From Paenibacillus tianmuensis (GTDB lineage: Bacteria; Bacillota; Bacilli; Paenibacillales; NBRC-103111), in contig NZ_FMTT01000026.1 in assembly GCF_900100345.1 (NCBI RefSeq), forward strand, positions 17,400 through 81,399: a stretch of DNA of 64,000 nucleotides, in the 5' to 3' direction. The position numbers and the translations under genes are program-made. Position 1 is the stretch's first letter, and each line of letters opens with the position of its first letter. Shown piece by piece: positions 16,864-24,903 of this stretch. The notes under the pieces were generated by a model, which was given only the letters and a program-made list of their open reading frames with translations, was not told where the DNA came from and did no database searches.

Positions 16864-18537
16864 ATGAAGATTCGCAAATGGCTGGCTACAACGGTCATCT
16901 TGACTGTTGTCGGCGCAACGGCAGCCGGATGTACCGGCGGCAACACCGGTACGGCCCCCGGTAAGGGAACCGAAGGCGGCGAGAAGAGCGCTGCCCCCAA
17001 GCAGGAGATCACCCTTAACTTCAGGACGGAGCCGGGAGCGATGGACGTCTCCAAATCGACGCAGGTGGCAGCGTTTACTGTCATGAACGCCGTCAGCGAA
17101 GGGCTGTACCGTCTGAATAAAGACGGCAAAGCCGAGCCGGGGTTGGCTAAAGACATGCCGAAAATTTCGGCGGATGGCAAAACGTACACGATCCAACTGA
17201 AGGACAATGTGGTCTATTCCGACGGCCAGCCGGTCAAAGCCCAAGATTTCGTCTACTCGTACCAGCGTACGCTGGACCCTTCGACCAAGGCGCTGTATGC
17301 GTTTATGGTGGCTTGGGTCAAGGGCGGGGCGGACGTGCAGAAAGCCAAGACCCCCCAAGAGCTCGAAGCGGCGAAGAAGGCGCTCGGCGTCAAGGCGCTG
17401 GATGATAAAACCGTGGAAATCACCTTGGAACGCCCGATTCCATTCTTCACCGAGCAATTATCCTTCCTGCAATTTTTCCCGCAACGCAAAGACATCGTCG
17501 AGAAGTTCGGCGACAAAAACGGCGCAGACGCAGATTCTGCCATCGGCCCGGGTCCATTCAAGCTGGCCCAATGGGACCATGAGCAGCAGATCGTCTTAGT
17601 CAAAAACGATAAATATTGGGACAAAGATAAAGTCAAGCTGGAAAAAATCACGCTGAACATCGTCAAAGACGAGAACACCGGTCTGAACCTGTTCCAAACC
17701 GGCGTTACCCAACTGCAAAATATTACACGCGAGAGCATCAATCAATGGGAAGGAAAGCCGGAATTCGTCCTGCAGCCCGAGCTGTCTTCCTGGTATGTTA
17801 AGCTGAGCCAGAAAAACGTGCCGGCCTTCAAAAACAAAAAGGTTCGTCAAGCGCTCGCGCTTGCCATCGACACCAAAGCGTACATCGAGACGGTTACAGG
17901 CAAAGGTCCCGTTCCGGCCACCGGCTTCGTACCGAACGGAACAAGTGACGGCAACGGCACAGAGTTCCGCAAAAAAGCCGGCGAGCTGAGACCGAAATTC
18001 GATCCGGCCAAAGCGAAGCAACTGCTCCAAGAAGGCTTAAAGGAGCTGGGCTTGGCGAAGCTGCCCAAGTTCAAGCTTCAGGCGGACGACAACGGCGTCG
18101 GTCCGAAATCCGTTGAGTTCGTTCTGGCCCAATGGAAGCAAAATCTTGACGTCGATGCCATCGGCGAGCCGGTTCCTCACAAGCTGCGCGTCGATAACGA
18201 GAACAACCACAAATACGAAGCGTCTCTCTCCGGCTGGAGCGCGGACTATAACGATCCGATGACGTTCCTTGAAATGTGGGTGACGGGCAATGAATTCAAC
18301 GACGTCGATTGGTCGAATGCCGAATACGACAAGTTCATCAAAGGCGCGCAAGGCGAGATGGACAAAGCGAAGCGTTCGCAGATGATGGTCGACGGCGAAA
18401 AATTATTGATGGAGGAAATGCCGATCATCCCGAACTACTTCCGCTCCATGAGCTGGCTCAAAGACCCGAAACTGCAAGGTGCGATCTTCCCGCCATATGC
18501 GATCGAATACGAACTTAAGTGGGCCTATGTAAAGTAG
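16864..18537 (+). CDS. oppA: Oligopeptide ABC transporter substrate-binding lipoprotein
   Basis: A 557-residue SBP_bac_5-family receptor that captures peptides outside the membrane for an Opp/Dpp-type importer. The N-terminus is a lipoprotein signal with lipobox VGATAAGC (Cys about 23), followed by a Gly/Thr linker. Family landmarks include NFRTEPGAMDVSKST, GLAKDMPKISADGKTYTIQLKDNVVYSDGQPVKAQDFVYSYQ (residues about 100-140), GPGPFKLAQWDHEQQIVLVKN and VRQALALAID. ATG 16864 has AAGGAG upstream. No permease or ATPase genes are nearby and a terminator follows, so this is an orphan receptor that must use a transporter encoded elsewhere. Confidence 0.92.
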   Translation: MKIRKWLATTVILTVVGATAAGCTGGNTGTAPGKGTEGGEKSAAPKQEITLNFRTEPGAMDVSKSTQVAAFTVMNAVSEGLYRLNKDGKAEPGLAKDMPKISADGKTYTIQLKDNVVYSDGQPVKAQDFVYSYQRTLDPSTKALYAFMVAWVKGGADVQKAKTPQELEAAKKALGVKALDDKTVEITLERPIPFFTEQLSFLQFFPQRKDIVEKFGDKNGADADSAIGPGPFKLAQWDHEQQIVLVKNDKYWDKDKVKLEKITLNIVKDENTGLNLFQTGVTQLQNITRESINQWEGKPEFVLQPELSSWYVKLSQKNVPAFKNKKVRQALALAIDTKAYIETVTGKGPVPATGFVPNGTSDGNGTEFRKKAGELRPKFDPAKAKQLLQEGLKELGLAKLPKFKLQADDNGVGPKSVEFVLAQWKQNLDVDAIGEPVPHKLRVDNENNHKYEASLSGWSADYNDPMTFLEMWVTGNEFNDVDWSNAEYDKFIKGAQGEMDKAKRSQMMVDGEKLLMEEMPIIPNYFRSMSWLKDPKLQGAIFPPYAIEYELKWAYVK

Positions 18538-18554
18538 TTCGAGCTAAATAGGCA

Positions 18555-18599
18555 AAAGCCGTCCTTCCCGTTGAACAACCAACGGAGGACGGCTTTTTC
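18555..18599 (+). terminator. Terminator of oppA
   Basis: AAAGCCGTCC with CCGTTG and, after a short loop, CAACGG with GGACGGCTTT, then TTTCT. A strong hairpin 18 bp after the stop. Confidence 0.9.
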
Positions 18600-18704
18600 T
18601 ATGACTGTCTTACTGGATCTGTACCATTGTTTGAACCAAGACTACGCCTTATAATCAGGGTATCGCTTAACAGCAGCGATAGCTGCCTGAAAGGAGAGTT
18701 CCGC

Positions 18705-19895
18705 ATGGTATCAGCTTCATCCCGTCCAAGAGCGGTCATTATCGGCGCAGGCATCGGCGGATTGTCCGCGGCCATTGCGCTGCAATCCGCGGGGTGGGAC
18801 GTCTCGGTCTACGAGAGGACACGCACCCTGTCCGGCATCGGCGCAGGCATCGTGCTCGCCGCCAATGCTATGAAAGCGCTGCGGCAGCTTGGAGCCGACG
18901 AGCAGGTAAGCCGCCTCGGAGCCCCTGTACGGAAAGCGGATATTTATACTTCGGACGGACGGCTGCTGGTGTCGCTTCCGACGGAAGAGCAAGCCCGCCG
19001 CTACGGGGCGCAGAGCTACCTGATCCACCGGGCCGACCTGCATTCCGTTCTGCTCGACCGTCTGGAGCCCGAAACGGTACACACGGATATGAAATTGCGT
19101 CGCTGGGAGCAGAGCGAGCGGAGCGTCAAGGCTTTCTTCGAGGACGGCACGACTGCCGAAGGGGACGTGCTGATCGGCGCCGACGGCCTTCACTCCGCCG
19201 TTCGGGCGCAGCTCTTCGGCGAAAACGCCCCGCTTCGTTATGCCGGATATACCGCGCTGCGGGGCATAGCGCATTGGCACGACGAACGGTTTCCATTCGA
19301 GCAAGGCGGCGGCTTCGAGGCCTGGGGGCCAGGCAAGCGGTTCGGCGTGTCGGCAATCGGACAAGGGCGCATCTTCTGGTTCGCCGCCATCAACGCGCCG
19401 CAAGGCCAAGAGCTCCCGCCCGCCGAGAGGAAGGCGGCCACGCTGCATCATTTTCGCGGTTGGATGGAGCCGATCGAGGCGCTGATCGCCGCGACCGATG
19501 AGGCGTCTATCCTTTCGCACGATATTTTCGACCGCCGGCCGCTCGCCGACTGGAGCCGGGGGCGTGTGACCTTGCTCGGCGACGCCGCGCATCCGATGCT
19601 GCCCAACCTCGGACAAGGCGGGGCGCAGGCGATGGAAGACGCTCTTGCGTTAGCCCGCTGCCTGCGGCAGAAGTGCGGCACGCCGGACACTCCCGGCGGC
19701 ACCGCCGCTCTGCAGCAATATGAACGGGAGCGGCTCGGACGGACCGCGCTGGTCGTCCGCAGGTCGCGCGCGATGGGCCGGATGGTGCAGCTCGCGCACC
19801 CCGCCGCCATTGCCGTCCGGAACCGATTGCTTCGCCTGCTCCCCGCCCAGATGCAAATTAGCCGTCTGGACTGGCTGGTCGGATATGAGCCCTGA
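18705..19895 (+). CDS. FAD-dependent aromatic-type monooxygenase
   Basis: A 396-residue group A flavoprotein monooxygenase (UbiH/salicylate-hydroxylase fold) expected to hydroxylate an aromatic or cyclic substrate with NAD(P)H and O2. The N-terminal Rossmann motif is VIIGAGIGGLSAAIAL, the mid DG motif is DVLIGADGLHSAVR, and the FAD-binding GD motif is LLGDAAHPMLPNLGQGG (about residue 285). Closest in appearance to 3-hydroxybenzoate/urate hydroxylase-like members, but the substrate cannot be set. ATG 18705 follows AAAGGAGAG; the frame from 18627 lacks a ribosome site. It stands alone, with no catabolic neighbours. Confidence 0.88.
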   Translation: MVSASSRPRAVIIGAGIGGLSAAIALQSAGWDVSVYERTRTLSGIGAGIVLAANAMKALRQLGADEQVSRLGAPVRKADIYTSDGRLLVSLPTEEQARRYGAQSYLIHRADLHSVLLDRLEPETVHTDMKLRRWEQSERSVKAFFEDGTTAEGDVLIGADGLHSAVRAQLFGENAPLRYAGYTALRGIAHWHDERFPFEQGGGFEAWGPGKRFGVSAIGQGRIFWFAAINAPQGQELPPAERKAATLHHFRGWMEPIEALIAATDEASILSHDIFDRRPLADWSRGRVTLLGDAAHPMLPNLGQGGAQAMEDALALARCLRQKCGTPDTPGGTAALQQYERERLGRTALVVRRSRAMGRMVQLAHPAAIAVRNRLLRLLPAQMQISRLDWLVGYEP

Positions 19896-19901
19896 CCCCG
19901 A

Positions 19902-20359
19902 TCAGCGTCCTAGTAAGGCCAGCACTTCCTCAACCGACAGAGCGGCAATCGTTCTTCCTTCGCGCCCCGAAGTCGTCTCCGCCATAAACAGGGAGTTGTA
20001 GATCGCTTCCTCGGTCGCCTCCGCGACGGCGCGGAAGCATTCGGACATCAGCCGGCCGTCTTCGCGAGCGACGCGAAGCTCCAGCACACTGGAAGCCGGC
20101 GTATGCGGAATGCGGTTGCCGTTGCTGAAGGCGATCACGATGTCGCCGCTTCCATGATGAGCGATCGAGCCGGTACGCGCCAAGCCGAAGCCTGCCCGCT
20201 TGGCAGTCCGCTTTAACTGGCGGGCGTCCATCGGCAAGTCGGTGCCGACCACGATGATGATCGAGCCGTCGTTGTCCCGCGCTTCGCCCGAAGGGATTCG
20301 CCCACAGGCTTCCCAAGAATGGTCAAATCTTCCCCAAGACCGAAATTCGTCAGCACCAT
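19902..20359 (-). pseudogene. Truncated, frameshifted P1 (DmpA) family peptidase
   Basis: Only the C-terminal third of a DmpA/BapA-type aminopeptidase remains. LTNFGLGEDLTILGKPVG (from about 20354) is in one frame, and IPSGEARDNDGSIIIVVGTDLP onward in another, consistent with loss of one G in the GTGGG run near 20305. The remaining frame continues to the natural-looking end SVEEVLALLGR. The N-terminal ~230 residues are missing: the fragment starts right after the terminator of the M29 aminopeptidase gene, so a deletion probably joined that terminator to the peptidase remnant. Confidence 0.8.
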
Positions 20360-20376
20360 GCGCAGTCGGAGTAACG

Positions 20377-20409
20377 AAATAAAAAACGCCCGACTCGGCA
20401 AGTCGGGCG
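20377..20409 (-). terminator. Terminator of the M29 aminopeptidase gene
   Basis: CGCCCGACT, loop TGCCG, AGTCGGGCG, then TTTTTTATTT on the minus strand, 37 bp past the stop. Confidence 0.92.
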
Positions 20410-20445
20410 GTCCTTTGTTCAAATGTTCAAGCAACAGAGCGGGGA

Positions 20446-21681
20446 TTACCCGATAGCCCAGTTGCCCTGCCGGAACACAGGCTCGCGGGTGCCGTCCGGC
20501 AGCTCGCCGTCAATATCCAGCTCTGCCGAACCGATCATAAAGTCGACGTGCGTCAGGCTGACGTTCGCGCCCTTGGCCAGCAGTTCCTGATTGGTCATCT
20601 TCGTTCCATTCTCGATCGTAAACGGATAGGCGCTGCCAACGGCGAAGTGGCAAGACGCGTTCTCGTCAATACCGGTATTGTAAAACACGCGGTTCAGGTT
20701 CGAAATCGGAGAATCGTGCGGCACAAGCGCCACTTCCCCCAAATATTTCGCCCCTTCGTCCGTCTTCAGCAGGGCATCCAAATATTCAAGCCCGACCTCG
20801 GCCGTATAGCTGACCACTTTGCCGCCTTCGAATGTGAGCGAAAACTTGTCGACCAGTCGGCCGTTCAAGTTTAACGGCTTCGTGCTCGTCACCGTTCCGT
20901 TCACTCCAGTCCGCAGCGGCATCGTGTACACTTCCTCCGTCGGCATGTTGGCTACGAAGTATACGCCCAGATCGTCCGTCGTCCCGCCGCCGTGCCAAAT
21001 ATGCCCTTCGGGCAGCTCGACCGACAAGTCGGTGCCGGGAGCCCGGTAATGCAGCTTCTTGTATTTTTTCTCGTTGAGCTTCTCCTTGAGCTGCTTCAAC
21101 CGGCCGATATGCTCTTTCCAAGCCGCCACGGGATCGTCCGCGTCGACCCGGTTCATTTTGAAGATCGTATCCCACATCACCCGGACCCGCTCTTCCTCCG
21201 GAAGCTCGGGGAACACCTTGGCCGCCCAAGCGCGCGTCGGCGCTTTCACCAGACACCAGCTGAACTTTTTGTTGCGCACGTAGCCTTGGAATTTCTCCCT
21301 CGCCACGGCCGCCACTTTGGTCGCCTGCGTCACTTTGTCCGAATCGATGCCCTTGTACAGTTCCGGATCGGGTACCTTAATGTTGATCAATGCCCCGCCG
21401 TTCTCCGCCAGCTGCTCCATCATCGCCGGCATCCACTGCGGGTAGTAGTCGAACGATTCGTCGGGCGCATATAAGAACCGGTTTCTCGTCACTTCCTCGT
21501 CATCCCATTGAACCTGCACGTATTTCGCTCCCGCTTCGTAGGCCTTTTGCACGACTTTGCGGGTGAAGGGCGCAGCTTCCAGCGGCGATTCGATGTGAAG
21601 CACTTGTCCGGGCTGAACGTTCGCTCCGACCCGGACGACAAGCTCCGCGTATTTTTCCAGACTTCGGTCAAAAGCTTCCAT
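20446..21681 (-). CDS. Aminopeptidase, M29 (AmpS/PepS) family
   Basis: A 411-residue metallo-aminopeptidase that removes N-terminal residues from peptides in the cytoplasm. Expected metal ligands are present in order: Glu in NMPTEEVYT (about 252), Glu in LTFEGGKV, Glu/His in DENASCHFAVG, and His/Asp in SLTHVDFMIGS near the C-terminus. The length is the family norm (about 410). The start MEAFDRSLEKYAELVVRVGANVQPGQ matches other members. It is a single-gene unit with its own promoter and terminator. Confidence 0.93.
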   Translation of the reverse strand: MEAFDRSLEKYAELVVRVGANVQPGQVLHIESPLEAAPFTRKVVQKAYEAGAKYVQVQWDDEEVTRNRFLYAPDESFDYYPQWMPAMMEQLAENGGALINIKVPDPELYKGIDSDKVTQATKVAAVAREKFQGYVRNKKFSWCLVKAPTRAWAAKVFPELPEEERVRVMWDTIFKMNRVDADDPVAAWKEHIGRLKQLKEKLNEKKYKKLHYRAPGTDLSVELPEGHIWHGGGTTDDLGVYFVANMPTEEVYTMPLRTGVNGTVTSTKPLNLNGRLVDKFSLTFEGGKVVSYTAEVGLEYLDALLKTDEGAKYLGEVALVPHDSPISNLNRVFYNTGIDENASCHFAVGSAYPFTIENGTKMTNQELLAKGANVSLTHVDFMIGSAELDIDGELPDGTREPVFRQGNWAIG

Positions 21682-21719
21682 GTTCCTGTCTCCTGTCCTA
21701 TCGATTGGTTACCCGTTTC

Positions 21720-21748
21720 ATTATACTAAAAGTCAGAAGGCGAACCAA
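21720..21748 (-). promoter_or_regulatory. SigA-type promoter of the M29 aminopeptidase gene
   Basis: On the minus strand TTGGTT (21748-21743), 17-bp spacer, TATAAT (21725-21720), about 38 bp before the start codon. Confidence 0.6.
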
Positions 21749-21774
21749 ACGTACTCCCAGGCTCAGATCCGGTC

Positions 21775-21820
21775 AAACGAAAGAAGCCCCTGACCTGTTC
21801 CATGAACCGGCCGGGGCTCC
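21775..21820 (-). terminator. Terminator of the receptor-propeptide unit
   Basis: On the minus strand AGCCCC (21818-21813) pairs with GGGGCT (21790-21785), with an inner GTTC/GAAC stem, followed by TCTTTCGTTT. It lies 15 bp after the propeptide stop. Confidence 0.7.
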
Positions 21821-21832
21821 TTGCGATCGATG

Positions 21833-21961
21833 TCAGCCTCCTACACCATTATCATGCAAGAGCGTTTTTACCGACCCGTTTGTCGGCGATTGATACGATA
21901 CGGACAAGCCATTCAAGAAAATGAACCCCAAGGTCAGAAGCACCAGCATTTTTTTCATCAT
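21833..21961 (-). CDS. Secreted Alo/Phr-type signalling propeptide (42 aa)
   Basis: This short gene overlaps the end of the receptor gene: its ATG (21961) and the receptor stop share bases in GTATGATGAAA. AGGAG lies 7 bases upstream inside the receptor's last codons. The product begins MMKKMLVLLTLGFIFLNG, a clear signal peptide, then a short polar part, and ends KTLLHDNGVGG, where the mature peptide of RRNPP systems is usually located. Layout (receptor then small secreted peptide, coupled) is that of rap-phr, aimR-aimP and the Paenibacillus Alo pairs. The exact cleavage site is inference. ATG 21958 is an alternative start. Confidence 0.78.
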   Translation of the reverse strand: MMKKMLVLLTLGFIFLNGLSVSYQSPTNGSVKTLLHDNGVGG

Positions 21962-23181
21962 ACGGACACTCCTTCCAAAATTTTCTCGTATTCCTTTTTC
22001 TGCTGTTCCGTCGCACGATCAACGTGCTTCCAGAACAAAGAAACGCATCTTTCGAACCCTGAATAATAACGTAATTTTTGAGCCAGACCCAATGCGTGAA
22101 TTAATTCATTTAAGGCTTGGTGCTTCCCTCCTCTTTTGAAGCTGTAAATGACTTTCTCATACCAAAAGTGAAACAGCTGCGTGCCATGAATGTGATCGCA
22201 AATCGTGCCTACTGTCGGGATTCTCTTTTCGAATTTGGAAAGGATCGCATCAACGGAAAACTGGTATCGGTTTGCAGCTTTCATGACGACCGATAAACTG
22301 GGAAGGATTTGGTTGGGAAATTCATCCATATAGACGGATAATTCGGGCAGCACTTTGAGGTTTCCCGTATTCAATTCGAGGATGAGCCCGTTTCCTCTCC
22401 CCCATACCTGGAATTTCTCAACCTCCTTTTTACCGACCTCGTCAAGACCTTGGAACCATGAAAGATCAGAATACTCCTGCACACAGCGCTTAGCCTCTTC
22501 GTATTGTTCCAGTTTGGTTAGAGCCACCCCTTTCATCAGACAGCCTTGACCGTAGTACACCACTAAATGCCGTTCCGTTTGCAGCGGTTGATGCAGCTCA
22601 CGATGAATCTGCTTTTCGTAGATCGCAGTTGCCAGTTCTCTGAGTTCATCAGCGTACTGTCCGACTTTGTCCCACCTTTCGAAGGTGTAATAAATGTTGG
22701 CCATCTGCAAGAGAGCGTCCAGCCGGACATCCTCCGGCAGATGTTTGTAATGGGTTTCAAAACGAAATACGGCTTCTCTGTTTTCTTCCACCCCGGTTCC
22801 GATGAGCAATTGAAACAACCGGAACTGACTCATGACATACTGCGGGTCCTCTGTGTCTCCTTTATCGACAATTTGGCGATAAAGCGGAATAGCCTCTTTT
22901 TTCTTTCCTTGCTCAAACAGACTCTCGGCTAAAGAAAATTGCTGCGAGCAGGTCAACTGATCGTTCAAGAAACATTGGCCCAAGTACAATTCGTAAAGCC
23001 AACCGGGGCTGTGCCCCAACACGGATGCTATCTTGTCGAGCTGGTCTATGGTGACGGATCGAGGGTAATCCAACTGCTCAATACGGATTCCTGCAAGCTT
23101 GCTGAATTGCGAAGGCGTGTACCTGTGGAGCTGCAACTCATTCTCAACTACCGTTCTCATACTTTCCATGGTCGTTACCAT
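21958..23181 (-). CDS. RRNPP-family quorum-sensing receptor (AimR/Alo-like)
   Basis: The 407-residue protein has an N-terminal XRE-like helix-turn-helix (about residues 10-65: YTPSQFSKLAGIRIEQLDYPRSVTIDQLDKIASVLGHSPG, written as its span only) and then an all-helical TPR-type region to the end, with repeats such as LAESLFEQGKKKEAIPLYR, LLQMANIYYTFERWDKVGQYA and MKGVALTKLEQYEEAKRC. This is the layout of intracellular receptors that bind an imported oligopeptide and switch DNA binding. It is followed by an overlapping propeptide gene. ATG 23181 has GGAGGAG 8 bases upstream. Targets are unknown; the divergent ABC ATPase gene is a candidate by position only. Confidence 0.82.
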   Translation of the reverse strand: MVTTMESMRTVVENELQLHRYTPSQFSKLAGIRIEQLDYPRSVTIDQLDKIASVLGHSPGWLYELYLGQCFLNDQLTCSQQFSLAESLFEQGKKKEAIPLYRQIVDKGDTEDPQYVMSQFRLFQLLIGTGVEENREAVFRFETHYKHLPEDVRLDALLQMANIYYTFERWDKVGQYADELRELATAIYEKQIHRELHQPLQTERHLVVYYGQGCLMKGVALTKLEQYEEAKRCVQEYSDLSWFQGLDEVGKKEVEKFQVWGRGNGLILELNTGNLKVLPELSVYMDEFPNQILPSLSVVMKAANRYQFSVDAILSKFEKRIPTVGTICDHIHGTQLFHFWYEKVIYSFKRGGKHQALNELIHALGLAQKLRYYSGFERCVSLFWKHVDRATEQQKKEYEKILEGVSV

Positions 23182-23211
23182 ATAAAATTCTCCTCCCTAC
23201 CTATATCCATA

Positions 23212-23240
23212 ATAGTACATCGGTCGAAGGGAAGTGTAAA
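23212..23240 (-). promoter_or_regulatory. Promoter of the receptor-propeptide unit
   Basis: TTTACA (23240-23235), 17-bp spacer, TACTAT (23217-23212) on the minus strand, about 30 bp upstream of the receptor start. Confidence 0.6.
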
Positions 23241-23408
23241 CAACCTACTTTATATGTATATTACTGGTTTGTAACCGCTATCACACAAAAAAATGAAATG
23301 TAGCAAAAATTGCTCTTCGGGATGAGCACTTTTCGCATCGACACGGCATCTTCCTTGTTTTATGATGAGGAAATAGACAATGGTGAACAAAAGGGAAGAG
23401 GTCAGCCT

Positions 23409-24209
23409 ATGGAACATGTCATTGATATTCAGGATGTATCTTGGAAAAACGGCCAGAACGTTTTGCTGCACAATATCAGCTGGACCGTGCGTCCCAAAGA
23501 GCATTGGGCGCTGCTGGGCTTGAACGGATCGGGAAAAACGACGCTGCTGAACATGATTAACGGCTATCTCTGGCCAACGAAAGGGTCGGTGTCCGTGCTC
23601 GGCCACCGGTTCGGGGAAGTTGATTTGCGCGAGCTGCGCCGATCCATCGGCTGGGTCAGCTCCTCGCTGCAGGAGAAGCTGTATGCCACCGACATAACCC
23701 AGTATGTGGTCATCAGCGGCAAATACGCAACCATCGGCTTGTACGAGCGGCTGTCCGAAGAAGATCTGAACCGAGCGCAAGCGCTGATGCGCACGCTGGG
23801 CTGCACGCATCTGTGGGACCGGGAATTCCGGACCTGCTCGCAGGGAGAGAAGCAGAAGGTGCTGATCGCCCGGGCGCTGATGGCCGACCCGCACCTGCTG
23901 ATATTGGACGAGCCCTGCAACGGGCTGGATTTGTTTTCGCGCGAAAAGCTGCTGGACAGCATCCAGGAGCTGAGCTGCCAGGAGCAGTCGCCGACGCTGA
24001 TTTACGTCACCCACCATACGGAAGAAATCGTTCCCGCCTTCAGCCATACGCTGCTGCTGCGCAGAGGCGAGGTGGTCCGCAGCGGAGCCACCGAAAGCAT
24101 CCTGGAGGCGGATATCTTGACCGAATTTTTCGAGGCCCCTGTCGAGGTCGAAAAGCACCGTCAGCGCGTGTACGTGCGGGCAGCCCACGGCGGGGACCCG
24201 CTTACATAG
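23409..24209 (+). CDS. ABC transporter ATP-binding protein, YlmA-like
   Basis: A 266-residue stand-alone ABC ATPase. It has Walker A GLNGSGKTTL (about residue 40), signature CSQGEKQKV, Walker B LLILDEPCNGLD and the H-loop VTHHTEEIVPAF. Length and sequence flavour fit B. subtilis YlmA, whose role is undefined. No membrane partner is adjacent. ATG 23409 (MEHVIDIQDVSW) is chosen over the longer frame from 23310 because GGAAGAGG precedes it and ABC domains start this way. GC content is higher than in the flanking receptor and island genes. Confidence 0.88.
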   Translation: MEHVIDIQDVSWKNGQNVLLHNISWTVRPKEHWALLGLNGSGKTTLLNMINGYLWPTKGSVSVLGHRFGEVDLRELRRSIGWVSSSLQEKLYATDITQYVVISGKYATIGLYERLSEEDLNRAQALMRTLGCTHLWDREFRTCSQGEKQKVLIARALMADPHLLILDEPCNGLDLFSREKLLDSIQELSCQEQSPTLIYVTHHTEEIVPAFSHTLLLRRGEVVRSGATESILEADILTEFFEAPVEVEKHRQRVYVRAAHGGDPLT

Positions 24210-24287
24210 CGGCTTAAGAAGCAAAGCCAAAAAAGCTTAGAGTTCTTCTTCGTTCGGAACATGACAAAGGCCGCGCTAAGTAAGGTG

Positions 24288-24332
24288 GAAAAACCGGCGG
24301 CAGCCCCGAAGCAAAAAAGTCCGGGCTGCCGC
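24288..24332 (-). terminator. Terminator of the helicase-kinase operon
   Basis: GCGGCAGCCC and GGGCTGCCGC form the stem on the minus strand with a 16-nt loop, followed by GGTTTTTCC, 14 bp after the kinase stop. Confidence 0.75.
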
Positions 24333-24345
24333 TGTATGGGTTAAC

Positions 24346-24903
24346 TCAATCCGCTAACCTGTATTGTTTATTGTTCATAATTTCTTCAATAACCTGTTGG
24401 ATATCATCAGGGCTTTTCTGACTTGTATCAAGCAAATTGTTGTTTTTTAACCCGGATTGCTTGAATTCTTCCATTAGAATAAGACACCGCTCTCCCATCT
24501 GATGTTCCGGGAGTCTGAGCTGATCTCTTTTTAACAGGGTTTCAGGGTCAACCCATAAGACCGTATAGACAACATTGTCGGTTAAATCCTTTAGCTTATC
24601 TCTTAGCCAATACGCCTCATCCGGGAAAGTAACGTAATCTACTACAACATCAATTTCATTGAGAATAAAATTTCGGGTTAGACTCAAGATATTATTCCAA
24701 ATAAGGGATAATTCCAACTTACTCTCCCAAGGTTTCTGGCGACCGTTAACATGCATATGGCTTACATAATCCCCTGAAACATATGCACTATTGTTCAAGC
24801 ACCTTGCCAGTGCCTGTGAGGTCGTTGACTTCCCGACCCCTGCCGGTCCTGACAATAGGTATACCGTTTGCATTTTATCAGCCTCTCTTTTCGTGACATT
24901 CAT
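24346..24903 (-). CDS. Small P-loop kinase-like ATPase
   Basis: The 185-residue protein has a Walker A motif LSGPAGVGKSTTSQALA near its start and a possible lid Arg region KRDQLRLPEHQMGERC, as in nucleoside, shikimate or gluconate kinase-like P-loop proteins; the substrate is unknown. The ATG directly abuts the helicase stop (TAAATG), so translation is coupled; a second ATG at 24873 (MQTVYLLSG) also has a fair ribosome site. GC is lower than in the surrounding chromosome, as for the helicase, and both belong to an accessory island. Confidence 0.7.
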   Translation of the reverse strand: MNVTKREADKMQTVYLLSGPAGVGKSTTSQALARCLNNSAYVSGDYVSHMHVNGRQKPWESKLELSLIWNNILSLTRNFILNEIDVVVDYVTFPDEAYWLRDKLKDLTDNVVYTVLWVDPETLLKRDQLRLPEHQMGERCLILMEEFKQSGLKNNNLLDTSQKSPDDIQQVIEEIMNNKQYRLAD

